A stretch of 64,000 bases of DNA, taken from NCBI GenBank assembly GCA_009937525.1, contig JAACFE010000002.1, forward strand, positions 34,574 to 98,573, read 5' to 3'. The stretch is from Gammaproteobacteria bacterium (GTDB lineage Bacteria > Pseudomonadota > Gammaproteobacteria > Steroidobacterales > Woeseiaceae). This document shows positions 18,464-27,456 of this stretch, one piece after another; positions within the stretch are counted from its first letter, which is position 1; every line of letters begins with the position of its first letter. The notes below the pieces were generated by a model. It was not told the origin of the DNA. It did not search any database and was given only the letters and a program-made list of their open reading frames with translations. The translations under genes were made by a program, and so were the position numbers.

Positions 18464-19822
18464 ATGACTGCAGCCAGACTTCGCAACACGGGGCGTTTCC
18501 TGCGTCCCGCAAACAGTGGAAGCGCCGAATACACGATCAACAACGTTCGCGAATTGATCAGGCTAATGGATCCTGCCGCACGAACAGCTGCACCGATTCG
18601 GCCGGCCGGCGCAGGTTCCTCCTGCACCGGCTGCAACTCGACACCTGCCGGCACGGTCATCAGCATCGCCGGCCTCGACAACATCCTGAACATCGATACC
18701 TTCAACAATACCGTTTCGGCTCAGGGCGGCGTTCGCCTCTACCGGCTGGTGGAGGCGCTGGCGGAACACGGCCTGGAACTCGTTGGTGCGCACGAACTCG
18801 CGGGGCGCACGCTCGGCGGCGCAATCGCTGCGCCCAGCATGGGTCCCGGAATCGGTCAGCGCTCCTCGTGCCTCGCCAGCCGCGTTCTCAACGTAAAGCT
18901 GGTGACGCCCGGCGGCAAACTGATGAAAGTAAGCGCCGGCCAGAAAGACCTGATGGGCGCGGTTCGCTCGAGCTACGGATTGCTCGGCGTCATCGTCGAA
19001 GCAACGCTCAGGGTACAGCCGACCGCCAATTTCACGGCCAGCCACAGGAAACTTACGATCGACGACTTTTGCTCGGTCGTTGATACGCTCTCCAACAACG
19101 AGGTCGGCTTCAAGTTCTACCTGCTCCCCTACCGCGACCGAGTGTATCTCGACTTGCGGCGATACTCGGAGTCGGCGGGCCATACCTACAGGACACCCTG
19201 GAAGATCAAGGACTGGGGCGAGAGCACGGTACTGCCCAACCTGTTCAAGTCTTTCAACCGCCTGCTGCCCTTGCACTCGGTTCGCTACCAGGTCATCGAC
19301 ACGGTGAGCGAGGCGACGCAGGGAATCGTGAACGGGCGCTTCGTCACTACCGGGAACAACACGCTCGCAGGCTCGTCCGGCCGCAATTTCAGCCGAACGC
19401 GAAATCTGCTGTACTCGACGTGGTGCTTTCCGGCAGCCGATTTTTCAGTGGTTGCCCGGGCGTACCGGCAATTTTGCCAGCAGAGCTACGCCAACTCGCG
19501 GTACCGCTGCGACATGCCCGCCGTCGGGTATTACGTGCACCGTGACCGTTCTGCGTTCCTGTCGCCGTCTTTCGACGAACCCATGATCGCCCTGCAGACG
19601 TCGTCGACGCAGGCCAGCGGCTGGGAAGACTTCGTCATCGACCTCGCCGACTTTGCCGAGCACTGGGCCGGCGTGCCCTTGTTCAACCAGACGCGCTCGC
19701 TGCGCGCCGACTACGCCCGCCAGGTCTACAGCGTCCGGCTCGACTACTTCCGCAAGGTCCGCCGTCAGCTGGACCCGGAGGACCGCCTGCTGACGCCGTT
19801 CATGGCCCAGTATTTCCAGTAG
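18464..19822 (+). CDS. FAD-binding oxidoreductase (lactone/alditol oxidase-like)
   Basis: A 452-residue flavoprotein of the VAO/PCMH type (FAD_binding_4). The N-terminal half binds FAD ('PAGAGSSCTGCN', 'QGGVRLYRLVEAL', 'TLGGAIAAPSMGPG' and 'YGLLGVIVEATLRV'). The C-terminal 'EHWAGVPLFNQ' resembles the HWxK element of D-arabinono-1,4-lactone and alditol oxidases, although Lys is replaced by Gly. Start ATG 18464 has GGAGACGAGT upstream; a GTG at 18425 would add 13 residues. No neighbour indicates the substrate. It is probably soluble and may reduce O2 or a dehydrogenase partner. Confidence 0.85.
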   Translation: MTAARLRNTGRFLRPANSGSAEYTINNVRELIRLMDPAARTAAPIRPAGAGSSCTGCNSTPAGTVISIAGLDNILNIDTFNNTVSAQGGVRLYRLVEALAEHGLELVGAHELAGRTLGGAIAAPSMGPGIGQRSSCLASRVLNVKLVTPGGKLMKVSAGQKDLMGAVRSSYGLLGVIVEATLRVQPTANFTASHRKLTIDDFCSVVDTLSNNEVGFKFYLLPYRDRVYLDLRRYSESAGHTYRTPWKIKDWGESTVLPNLFKSFNRLLPLHSVRYQVIDTVSEATQGIVNGRFVTTGNNTLAGSSGRNFSRTRNLLYSTWCFPAADFSVVARAYRQFCQQSYANSRYRCDMPAVGYYVHRDRSAFLSPSFDEPMIALQTSSTQASGWEDFVIDLADFAEHWAGVPLFNQTRSLRADYARQVYSVRLDYFRKVRRQLDPEDRLLTPFMAQYFQ

Positions 19823-19959
19823 TCCCGGCTTCGGGATACGCGGCCGGCAGGCGATCTGGCCCGCCGTTACCCGCATTTTCCGCCCGCCAGTTTTTTAATC
19901 CATTGAAAAAACTCAGTACTTTCCCTAAGACAAATCGTTACGTTTGCGTACTGGACTTT

Positions 19960-19996
19960 ATATATCGAACTAATATAATACATCACTCCGATATAT
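19960..19996 (+). promoter_or_regulatory. padR promoter with operator-like inverted repeat
   Basis: A perfect -10 hexamer TATAAT lies at 19974-19979, with TGGACT (19952-19957) as a weak -35 sixteen bases upstream. Half-sites ATATATCG (19960-19967) and CGATATAT (19989-19996) flank the -10 box, leaving 21 bases between. The region is strikingly A+T-rich against its surroundings. A regulator bound here would cover the promoter, consistent with PadR autorepression, and perhaps control of the efflux genes behind it. Confidence 0.6.
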
Positions 19997-20026
19997 GTGC
20001 GACGCAAGTCGCCGGAATGACACGCA

Positions 20027-20575
20027 ATGGATGTAAAAACCGTCTGCCTGGGCATGCTGACCGATGGCGAGGCCTCGGGCTATGACCTGAAAAAGGAATT
20101 CGAGTCCTCGTTCAGCCACTTTTTCGCGGCCGGCTACGGCTCGATCTACCCGGCTCTCAATGCCCTTGCCCGTGACGGGCTGGTCGAGTGCCGGCATATC
20201 GCTCAGGAAGGTAAGCCGGACCGCAAGGTCTACGAGATCACGGAAGCAGGCCGTGAGCACCTGCTCGCAGCGCTCGAAAACCCCTGTCCCTCGCACAAGG
20301 TTCGTTCCGAGTTCCTCGCCACGATGTGCTTTTCGCACCTCATGTCGCACGAACAGATCGAAACCGTGTTGGAAAACCGGCTCACAGAAATGACGAATTA
20401 CCTCGAACTGTTTAAGGAATTCGAAGCATCCCGCATGGAAGACTGGCCACCCGGTGCACGATTCGTGCTCGGCTTCGGCCAGACGATGATGAAGACCATG
20501 CGGGAGTACATCGAAGCAAACAGGGGCATGCTCGTCGAAGAAACGAACACGGAGCACCAGACCGCCATCGGCTAA
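20027..20575 (+). CDS. PadR family transcriptional regulator
   Basis: A 182-residue regulator. The winged-helix DNA-binding domain is in residues 1-80: 'CLGMLTDGEASGYDLKKEFE', 'GSIYPALNALARDGLVE' and 'GKPDRKVYEITEAGREHL' are the standard PadR elements. The C-terminal half (about 95-175) is the helical dimerisation/ligand-sensing Vir_act_alpha_C-like domain. PadR proteins typically repress genes for drug or phenolic-acid handling. Here it directly precedes an RND adaptor and permease with 44 bases in between, so it very likely controls that pump. The ATG at 20027 aligns exactly with family starts. Confidence 0.93.
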   Translation: MDVKTVCLGMLTDGEASGYDLKKEFESSFSHFFAAGYGSIYPALNALARDGLVECRHIAQEGKPDRKVYEITEAGREHLLAALENPCPSHKVRSEFLATMCFSHLMSHEQIETVLENRLTEMTNYLELFKEFEASRMEDWPPGARFVLGFGQTMMKTMREYIEANRGMLVEETNTEHQTAIG

Positions 20576-20619
20576 TACGGCGGAGGCCTGCGCCCCATAA
20601 GACCAAAGGTTCTCAAAAG

Positions 20620-21750
20620 ATGGATTTGGGCAAACTGAAGAAATTTCGTTCCTGGCTGATATCGGCAGGAATCGCACTGCTGATAACCGTGTGGCTCGCA
20701 TCGGGGCAGCTCGACGGCGAGACACCGGAGGACGTATCGACCAGGGTCGTCACGACAACAACGTCCGCCCAGGCATCGAGCGTGCGTGTGCGCACCCAGT
20801 CCGCCGAGGAGATCATGCGCACGATTGTCGTCAATGGCGAGACCGCGCCGGCGCGCGTCGTCAGTATTGCCGCAGAAACCGACGGTCGCGTGGAGTATGT
20901 TGGAGTAAGGCGGGGTGCGAATGTCGAACGTGGCGCCGTCATCGTCCGCCTGGACGAACGCGACCGCAAAGCGCGGCTTGCGCAGGCGGAAGCAACGGTG
21001 CGGCAGCGCGAGGTGGAATACCAGGGCCGCCTGAAGCTCGAGGAACAAAGCTACGTTTCCGAGGCACAGCTGCAGGAGGCCGTCGCACAACTCGAATCCG
21101 CCAAGACCGAACTGAAGCGTGCACAACTCGATCTCGACTACATGACGATTCGCGCACCGTTCGGCGGGGCGCTGCAGGAACGTCACGTCGAGGTGGGTGA
21201 CTTCGTATCGGCAGGCGACCCGATAGCCCGCTTCGTGGATAACCGCAAGATCATCGTGACCGCGGATGTCTCGGAGTTCGATGCCGGGTACGTACAGACC
21301 GGGCAGGCTGCCCAGGCCCGGCTGGCCACGGGAGAAACCGTTCACGGCACCATCCGTTACGTTGCCCCAGTCGCCGACGAGGCGACACGTACCTACACCG
21401 TGGAGCTGGAGATCGACAACGGCGACGGCCAGCTACGCGCTGGCGGCACCGCCGAACTTCGGGTGCCCGCGGAACGCGTCCTGGCGCATCGCATCTCGCC
21501 GTCACTGCTGACACTCGATGACGCCGGCAACATCGGTGTGAAGATCATCAACGACGAGGGTGAGGTCGAGTTTGTCTTTGCGGACGTCGCGTTGGCGACG
21601 AGCGAAGGCGTCTGGGTCGCCGGCCTGCCCGATCTGGCCACCATCATCACGGTGGGCCAGGGCTTCGTTGTTCCCGGGACGCTGGTGAATGCCGTTCCCG
21701 AGAGTGACGTCGAGACCGCGGTCGCCATCAAATCGGACGACGAGGACTAG
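20620..21750 (+). CDS. RND efflux periplasmic adaptor (membrane fusion protein)
   Basis: A 376-residue HlyD/AcrA-type adaptor with an N-terminal uncleaved membrane anchor (about residues 12-28) rather than a lipobox. It has the split lipoyl halves ('ETDGRVEYVGVRRGANVERG' and 'IRAPFGGALQERHVEVGDFV') around a short alpha-hairpin (about 115-160), then beta-barrel and membrane-proximal domains. It bridges the inner-membrane permease encoded three bases downstream to an outer-membrane channel, which is not present here. The hairpin is shorter than AcrA's, suggesting a different or shared TolC-like partner. Confidence 0.92.
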   Translation: MDLGKLKKFRSWLISAGIALLITVWLASGQLDGETPEDVSTRVVTTTTSAQASSVRVRTQSAEEIMRTIVVNGETAPARVVSIAAETDGRVEYVGVRRGANVERGAVIVRLDERDRKARLAQAEATVRQREVEYQGRLKLEEQSYVSEAQLQEAVAQLESAKTELKRAQLDLDYMTIRAPFGGALQERHVEVGDFVSAGDPIARFVDNRKIIVTADVSEFDAGYVQTGQAAQARLATGETVHGTIRYVAPVADEATRTYTVELEIDNGDGQLRAGGTAELRVPAERVLAHRISPSLLTLDDAGNIGVKIINDEGEVEFVFADVALATSEGVWVAGLPDLATIITVGQGFVVPGTLVNAVPESDVETAVAIKSDDED

Positions 21751-21753
21751 GCG

Positions 21754-24700
21754 ATGCAGATCATCGAGACGGCGATGTCGCGGTCGCGAACCGTGCTGCT
21801 GTCACTGGCCGTCGTGCTGGTCGCCGGCGTGACCGCCTACCTGACGATCCCCAAGGAAGCGGAACCGGACATCGAGATTCCGATGATCTATGTCCACATC
21901 ACGCATGACGGTATTTCGCCGGAAGACGGTGAACGCCTGCTCGTTCGCCCCATGGAGCAGGAACTGCGCACGATCGAGGGCATCAAGGAGATGACGGCGA
22001 ACGCCTACGAAGGCGGCGCCAACGTTCTCATCGAATTCGACGCAGGCATCGATACGGACAAGGCGCTCGCGGACGTTCGCGAGAAGGTCGACATGGCGAA
22101 GGCCAAACTGCCGAACGAAACCGACGAACCGACCGTCAACGAAGTCAAGATGTCGCGTTTCGATCCGATGCTGGTGCTGAACCTGGCAGGAAACGTGCCG
22201 GAGCGAACGCTCATAACCATCGCCAAGGACCTGAAAGAAGACATCGAAGGCCTCGCCGGCGTATTGGAAGTGAACCTCGTGGGCGTCCGCGAGGAACTGA
22301 TGGAAGTCGTCGTCGATCCCCTGGCGATGGAGAGCTACGGCCTCGACCAGGCGCAGATCATCAATTTCGTTACCTTGAACAACCGACTCGTCGCTGCGGG
22401 CGCACTGCAGTCGGACGAAGGGCGCTTTCCGGTCAAGGTGCCGGGCGTATTCGAGAGCCCCGCCGATGTGCTCGACATGCCGATCAAGGCCGTCGGCGAC
22501 CGCGTCGTTCATTTCAGGGATATTGCCGAGGTCCGCAGAACCTACAAGGACGCCGAAAGTTACGCGCGCCTGAACGGCAAGCCCGCCCTCGCCATCGAGG
22601 TGGTGCAACGCGCCCGCGCGAACGTCATAGAGACGATCGACGAGATCAAGGCGCTCATCGCGGAGGAACAGGCTTACTGGCCGGCCGAGATCGAGGTCAT
22701 CGCTTCCCGAGACAAGTCGAAAGACGTAAACGACATGCTGACCGAACTGCAGAACAGCGTGCTTGCGGCGGTCCTGCTGGTGTTCATCGTCATCATCGGC
22801 ATCCTCGGAATCCGCACTGCGCTTCTCGTCGGCGTTGCGATCCCCGGTTCCTTCCTCATGGGGATACTGCTCATCGGTTCGTTCGGCGTGACGATTAACA
22901 TGATGGTGCTGTTCGCATTGATCATGGCTGTAGGCATGCTCGTCGACGGCGCTATCGTCGTGACGGAGATGGCGGATCGGCGCATGGCCGAGGGCGAAAG
23001 TCGCTTCAACGCCTATTCGCGCGCCGCCATTCGCATGTCGTGGCCGATTATCGCGTCGACCTGCACGACGCTCGCCGCTTTCGTGCCGCTCGCACTCTGG
23101 CCCGGGACCTCCGGCGAGTTCATGAAGTACCTGCCGATCACTCTGATCGCCGTACTCGCGGCGTCACTGATCATGGCGCTGGTCTTCGTGCCCACGCTCG
23201 GTTCCATATTCGGCGGGACCGGCGCCACGACCCCGGAGATGAAACGCAACCTGGCGGCCGCTGAAACGGGCGATCTCGACAGCGTCTCCGGTTTCACGGG
23301 CAGGTACATCAGGCTGCTCAGGAGGACGCTCAGGCGGCCCTGGCGAAACGTTGCGGCCGTCACCGGCCTGCTGGCGGCAGTCTACATCGCGTTCTTTGCG
23401 CTCGGGCGCGGCGTCGAATATTTTCCGGATGTCGAAATGCCTTTCGGCATGGTCGACATTCGCGCGCGCGGCGATCTTTCGATCGACGAGATGGACCAGC
23501 TGGTTCGCCAGGTGGAGAACCGCGTCCTCGGCATGCCCGAGATCGAAAATCTGTACGCGAAAATCGGTGCCGGTGGCGACGATGCCGCGTCCGACCATGT
23601 CGGCTCGCTCACGCTGAACTATATCGACTGGGACCAGCGCCGGAAATCGGACGAGATCCTTGCCGAGATCCGCAGCAAGACGGCGGATCTGGTGGGCATA
23701 GTGATTGAAACCCGCAAGCCGGACCCGGGCCCGCCGATCGGCAAGCCCATCCACATAGAAGTGTCGTCGAGGTTTCCGGGACTGCTCGACGAGGCGGTCG
23801 CCGACATTCGGGAAATCATGGAGGAACATCCCGCGGTCACCAATATCGAGGACAGCCGTCCCCTGCCCGGCATCGAGTGGCAGATCGACGTCGACCGTGC
23901 CGAGGCAGCTCGCTTCGGTGCCGATATCTCGCTGGTGGGTGCCATGGTTCAGCTCGTGACCAACGGCATCAAGATCGGCGAATACCGCCCCGACGACAGC
24001 GATGACGAGATCGATATTCGCGTGCGCTATTCGGAGCAGTACCGCAGTCTTTCACAAATAGACAAACTGCGAATCCCGACCAACGATGGCCTCGTGCCTA
24101 TCAGTACGTTCGTGGAGCGCAAAGCGGCGCAGAAAGTCAGCACGATTACGCGGATCGACATGCGGCGCACCATCAGCATCGATGCGGACGTGGATAGTAA
24201 TTACCTGGTTTCGGACGTCGTGGCGGAACTCCGCAAGATGATGCCGACGCTGGCGCTCGATCCGAGGGTAAGTGCCGAATTTCGCGGTGGCACGGAAGAC
24301 CAGGAAGAGGATATGGCATTCCTGCAGAGAGCGATGCTCATGGCTCTCGCGATAATGGCGATCATCCTGGTGACACAGTTCAACAGCATCTATCAGGCAG
24401 GGCTGATACTCACCGCGGTCCTGTTTTCCACGGGTGGGGTCCTGCTCGGACATCTCGTGATGGACAAGCCGTTCGGCGTCATCATGTCGAGTGTCGGCGT
24501 TATCACCCTGGCAGGTATTGTCGTAAACAACAATATCGTGTTTATCGACACCTACAACGTGCTGCGCGGCCGTGGTCTCGACGCCTATGATGCCGTGTTG
24601 CGCACCTGTGCGGTTCGCCTCCGTCCCGTGTTGCTGACGACGGTAACGACGATCATCGGCCTGATGCCGATGGTGCTCGGCGTAAACATCAACCTCATCG

Positions 24701-24906
24701 GCCGTGATATTTCGGTGGGCGCGCCGAGTTCCCAGTGGTGGACGCAACTGGCGTCGTCCGTCGCTGGCGGACTGGCATTCGCCACGATCCTCACGCTGCT
24801 CCTGACGCCCAGCCTGCTCATGATCCAGGCGAATATCTCGCAACGGCTGGCGGCACGCCGGGAACGCCGCGACGAGAGTTCATCGCCGACGGCGGCCACC
24901 CCGTGA
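21754..24906 (+). CDS. RND efflux transporter permease (first unit)
   Basis: A 1050-residue inner-membrane RND pump with the 12-helix, two-periplasmic-loop layout. TM1 is about residues 12-30; the TM4 proton-relay segment reads 'GMLVDGAIVVTEMADRR', with one Asp where AcrB has two, and TM10 has 'AGIVVNNNIVFID'. The final helices are followed by a short charged tail. It follows its adaptor by three bases. Together with the PadR gene it forms a self-contained regulator-adaptor-pump unit. Substrate range cannot be read from sequence. Confidence 0.94.
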   Translation: MQIIETAMSRSRTVLLSLAVVLVAGVTAYLTIPKEAEPDIEIPMIYVHITHDGISPEDGERLLVRPMEQELRTIEGIKEMTANAYEGGANVLIEFDAGIDTDKALADVREKVDMAKAKLPNETDEPTVNEVKMSRFDPMLVLNLAGNVPERTLITIAKDLKEDIEGLAGVLEVNLVGVREELMEVVVDPLAMESYGLDQAQIINFVTLNNRLVAAGALQSDEGRFPVKVPGVFESPADVLDMPIKAVGDRVVHFRDIAEVRRTYKDAESYARLNGKPALAIEVVQRARANVIETIDEIKALIAEEQAYWPAEIEVIASRDKSKDVNDMLTELQNSVLAAVLLVFIVIIGILGIRTALLVGVAIPGSFLMGILLIGSFGVTINMMVLFALIMAVGMLVDGAIVVTEMADRRMAEGESRFNAYSRAAIRMSWPIIASTCTTLAAFVPLALWPGTSGEFMKYLPITLIAVLAASLIMALVFVPTLGSIFGGTGATTPEMKRNLAAAETGDLDSVSGFTGRYIRLLRRTLRRPWRNVAAVTGLLAAVYIAFFALGRGVEYFPDVEMPFGMVDIRARGDLSIDEMDQLVRQVENRVLGMPEIENLYAKIGAGGDDAASDHVGSLTLNYIDWDQRRKSDEILAEIRSKTADLVGIVIETRKPDPGPPIGKPIHIEVSSRFPGLLDEAVADIREIMEEHPAVTNIEDSRPLPGIEWQIDVDRAEAARFGADISLVGAMVQLVTNGIKIGEYRPDDSDDEIDIRVRYSEQYRSLSQIDKLRIPTNDGLVPISTFVERKAAQKVSTITRIDMRRTISIDADVDSNYLVSDVVAELRKMMPTLALDPRVSAEFRGGTEDQEEDMAFLQRAMLMALAIMAIILVTQFNSIYQAGLILTAVLFSTGGVLLGHLVMDKPFGVIMSSVGVITLAGIVVNNNIVFIDTYNVLRGRGLDAYDAVLRTCAVRLRPVLLTTVTTIIGLMPMVLGVNINLIGRDISVGAPSSQWWTQLASSVAGGLAFATILTLLLTPSLLMIQANISQRLAARRERRDESSSPTAATP

Positions 24907-25014
24907 ACTCCGGCGCGACCTGCATCCAAACGGCGTTTTCCGGCATCTAACAGGCAGACCCTCAAAATGGCTGTCATGCGCCGCTCCCGAACTACTTCAG
25001 GTCGCGGCAGCCTG

Positions 25015-25043
25015 ATGCCCCGTCGAAATGGCGACGGGCGCAT
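25015..25043. other. Stable intercistronic hairpin between the two RND units
   Basis: ATGCCCCGTCG (25015-25025) pairs with CGACGGGCGCAT (25032-25043) around AAATGG with one bulged base. It is positioned after the first permease and before the second promoter. No T-run follows, so it may be an mRNA 3' stabiliser or weak terminator. Confidence 0.45.
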
Positions 25044-25122
25044 GACGCAGCCTGACGGTTAATTCGGACTAATTCTTTGTTTTTATTGAATATTGAGCCG
25101 AAAAGAAAATTAACGCGGGGTA

Positions 25123-25163
25123 TTGCGTTATACCAATATAGTGTTATACTTCACTATAACACT
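25123..25163 (+). promoter_or_regulatory. Promoter overlapped by a 24-bp palindromic operator
   Basis: AGTGTTATA (25140-25148) and TATAACACT (25155-25163) form a perfect 9-bp inverted repeat with a 6-base spacer. A second, overlapping inverted repeat is TATAGTG (25137-25143) with CACTATA (25152-25158). A likely sigma-70 promoter, TTGCGT (25123-25128) and TATACT (25145-25150, 16-base spacer), lies across it, so a bound dimer would block RNA polymerase. It differs from the padR-promoter repeat, so another regulator (TetR- or MarR-like) is more likely. Confidence 0.65.
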
Positions 25164-25176
25164 GATACTTACATCG

Positions 25177-26268
25177 ATGGCCGACACAATGATTATCAGA
25201 CACGCCACCACCGCCACACTCATGATCTCACTCACAGCCGCACTGGCGTCCGGCTGCGGAGTGGGCCAGGCGAGCGTCGCCTCGGACAGTGAAATAGAGG
25301 CGGCTACGCCGATCCCCGTGGAAACAGCCCTGCCGTCGCGTACCGACATGCTCGCGACCTATGAGGCGACGACTACGATAGCGTCGGACGCGGACGCTCC
25401 CGTGGTGGCGAAAGTCGGCGGTGAGGTGGTTCGTCTGCTGGTCGAGGAAGGCGACCGCGTCGTGGAGGGCCAGGTCCTGGCCGAACTCGACGGAGAGAGG
25501 CTGCGGCTGGAGATGCTGTCAGCGAAGGCCAGTCTCGACCAGGTCCGCAGCGAATACCAGCGCTATACCGACCTGGCCGCACGCGGCCTGGTCAGCGAGG
25601 CGATGTTCGAGGGCCTGAAGTACGACCTCGAAGCGCTCGAAGCCGCTTACGACCTGGCGCGGCTGAACTTCGACTACTCGAAGATCCGCGCTCCGATCGA
25701 CGGCGTCGTCTCATCGCGGGACGTAAAGCTGGGCCAGAGTGTCAATATCTCCGATGTGGCGTTCCGTATCACGGACACGAGCGAGTTGCTCGCCTACCTG
25801 CAGATACCGCAGGCTGAGCTCGGCAAGTTCGCCGCCGGGCAGTCGGCAACGCTGACGGTCGACGCGAATCCGGACACGACCTACGCAGCCACCATCGCAC
25901 GCATCAGCCCGACCATCGATATGCGCAATGGAACGTTTCGCGCCACCGCGTTCATCAACAACCGATCCGGAGAACTCGCTCCGGGCATGTTTGCGCGTTT
26001 CTCGATCGCCTACGACCGTCACGCCGATGCGCTCGTTATTCCCCGCGAGGCCCTGATCGAAGAAGACGATCAGACCTCCGTATACGTGGTCGCCGAAGGC
26101 ACCGTCAGCCGCCGGACCATAAGCGTCGGGATCGAATCCGGCAATCTCATCGAAGTAGTCGGCGGCCTGGCCGGCGACGAGGAGATCGTCATCACGGGGC
26201 AGTCGAGCCTGCGCGACGGCAGCAAGGTGCTTGCCAGCAACGACCCTCGCTCAAGCTACTCGGGCTGA
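25177..26268 (+). CDS. RND efflux periplasmic adaptor, lipoprotein (A1)
   Basis: A 363-residue membrane fusion protein. 'LMISLTAALASGC' is a lipobox, so it is probably lipid-anchored to the inner membrane. Then come the 'PIPVETA' entry, lipoyl half-motifs 'VVAKVGGEVVRLLVEEGDRV' and 'IRAPIDGVVSSRDVKLG', a short hairpin ('ERLRLEMLSAKASLDQVR' onward), a beta-barrel and a C-terminal domain ending 'ITGQSSLRDGSKV'. Possible starts are 25177 and 25189; neither has a strong ribosome site, and I use the first after the predicted transcription start. It is clearly paralogous to the next gene. Confidence 0.88.
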   Translation: MADTMIIRHATTATLMISLTAALASGCGVGQASVASDSEIEAATPIPVETALPSRTDMLATYEATTTIASDADAPVVAKVGGEVVRLLVEEGDRVVEGQVLAELDGERLRLEMLSAKASLDQVRSEYQRYTDLAARGLVSEAMFEGLKYDLEALEAAYDLARLNFDYSKIRAPIDGVVSSRDVKLGQSVNISDVAFRITDTSELLAYLQIPQAELGKFAAGQSATLTVDANPDTTYAATIARISPTIDMRNGTFRATAFINNRSGELAPGMFARFSIAYDRHADALVIPREALIEEDDQTSVYVVAEGTVSRRTISVGIESGNLIEVVGGLAGDEEIVITGQSSLRDGSKVLASNDPRSSYSG

Positions 26269-26331
26269 AGCAATGAGCTTGTTGCCGCCAGCGATGCGAA
26301 GAACATCGGCGCGGCATTAAGGGAGAAATCT

Positions 26332-27456
26332 ATGAGCCTATCGCGATCCGCACCGGCAGCATTGCTGTGCGTCCTGTTCCTCGGCGCCTGTCAGTCCGAG
26401 CAGCCGGCAGAATCAGAGGAAACCGAGGAAGAGACACCGCCGGTTCCCGTCGAAACCAGCATCCCCGTTCGTGGCGACGTTTACGCCATGTACACGGGTA
26501 CCGCGCCGATCGAAGCCTACGCAGAAGCCGACGTCATCGCCAAAGTCGCCGGTGAGGTCCGGGAGCTGCTCATCGAGGAAGGTGATGAGGTGACCAAGGG
26601 CCAGGTACTCGCTCGTCTGGACGGCGAACGGCTGCGGCTCGAGCTCAACGAATCCGAAGCGAAGTTACGCAAGCTGCAGCGTGACTACGAACGCAACGTC
26701 GATCTCCAGGCCAAGGGACTGATCAGCGACGGCGATTTCGAAAAGATCAAGTACGAGATGGAAGCGCTGGAGGCGGCGTTCAACCTGGCAAGCCTTGAGC
26801 TCGACTACACGCAGATTCGGGCACCGATCACCGGAGTCATCGCCGAGCGTTTCGTGAAGCTCGGCAATACGATCAGCGAGGGGGATGCGTTGTTCAAGGT
26901 AACCAGCCTGGATCCGCTCGTTGCCTACCTGCACGTACCCGAGCGCGAATACCGGAACATCGATCCCGGCCAGCCCGTCGGCATCGACATCGATGCGTTG
27001 CCGGGAGAGCCGATCGTCGCGGCCGTAAGCCGCGTCAGCCCTGTCGTCGACCCTCAGACGGGCACGTTCAAGATCACCGTAGAAATAGTCGACAAGCAAA
27101 GGCGCATCAAGCCAGGCATGTTCGGCCGCATCGGCATCATTTACGACGTGCACGAAAACGCGCTGCAGATACCTCGCAGCGCAATCATCGAGGACCAGGG
27201 CGTGGCGAGCGTCTTCGTTATCGAGGAAGACCGCGCTGTGAGGAAGACGATACGAACCGGGTACAGCAACCGTGGCATGGTCGAGGTGACCAGCGGCCTC
27301 GAGGATGGCGAGCAGATCGTCACCGTCGGCCAGGCGAGTCTGAAACAGGACTCACGAGTCAGCATCATCAACGAGGCCGGAAACGCGGAACTCGCGGCGG
27401 ACGCAAGCGAGGAAGACGGCGACAAGCAAGAGTCGGAAGATGCGCCGTCTGATTGA
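26332..27456 (+). CDS. RND efflux periplasmic adaptor, lipoprotein (A2)
   Basis: A 374-residue adaptor with lipobox 'VLFLGAC' (Cys20), an acidic linker, and the same domain order as the gene before it. Near-identical landmarks ('KVAGEVRELLIEEGDEVTKG', 'LARLDGERLRLEL', 'IRAPITGVIAERFVKLG') show the two arose by tandem duplication. It ends in an acidic tail. GGGAGAAATCT precedes the ATG. The downstream permease starts 17 bases before this gene's stop, so they are translationally coupled. Having two adaptors for two permeases suggests a mixed complex. Confidence 0.92.
   Translation: MSLSRSAPAALLCVLFLGACQSEQPAESEETEEETPPVPVETSIPVRGDVYAMYTGTAPIEAYAEADVIAKVAGEVRELLIEEGDEVTKGQVLARLDGERLRLELNESEAKLRKLQRDYERNVDLQAKGLISDGDFEKIKYEMEALEAAFNLASLELDYTQIRAPITGVIAERFVKLGNTISEGDALFKVTSLDPLVAYLHVPEREYRNIDPGQPVGIDIDALPGEPIVAAVSRVSPVVDPQTGTFKITVEIVDKQRRIKPGMFGRIGIIYDVHENALQIPRSAIIEDQGVASVFVIEEDRAVRKTIRTGYSNRGMVEVTSGLEDGEQIVTVGQASLKQDSRVSIINEAGNAELAADASEEDGDKQESEDAPSD

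Noticed and set aside
19856..19896. CTGGC...GCCAG followed by six T residues as a terminator of the FAD oxidoreductase gene
   Set aside because: Only five base pairs with a 25-base loop; too weak to support despite the T-run.
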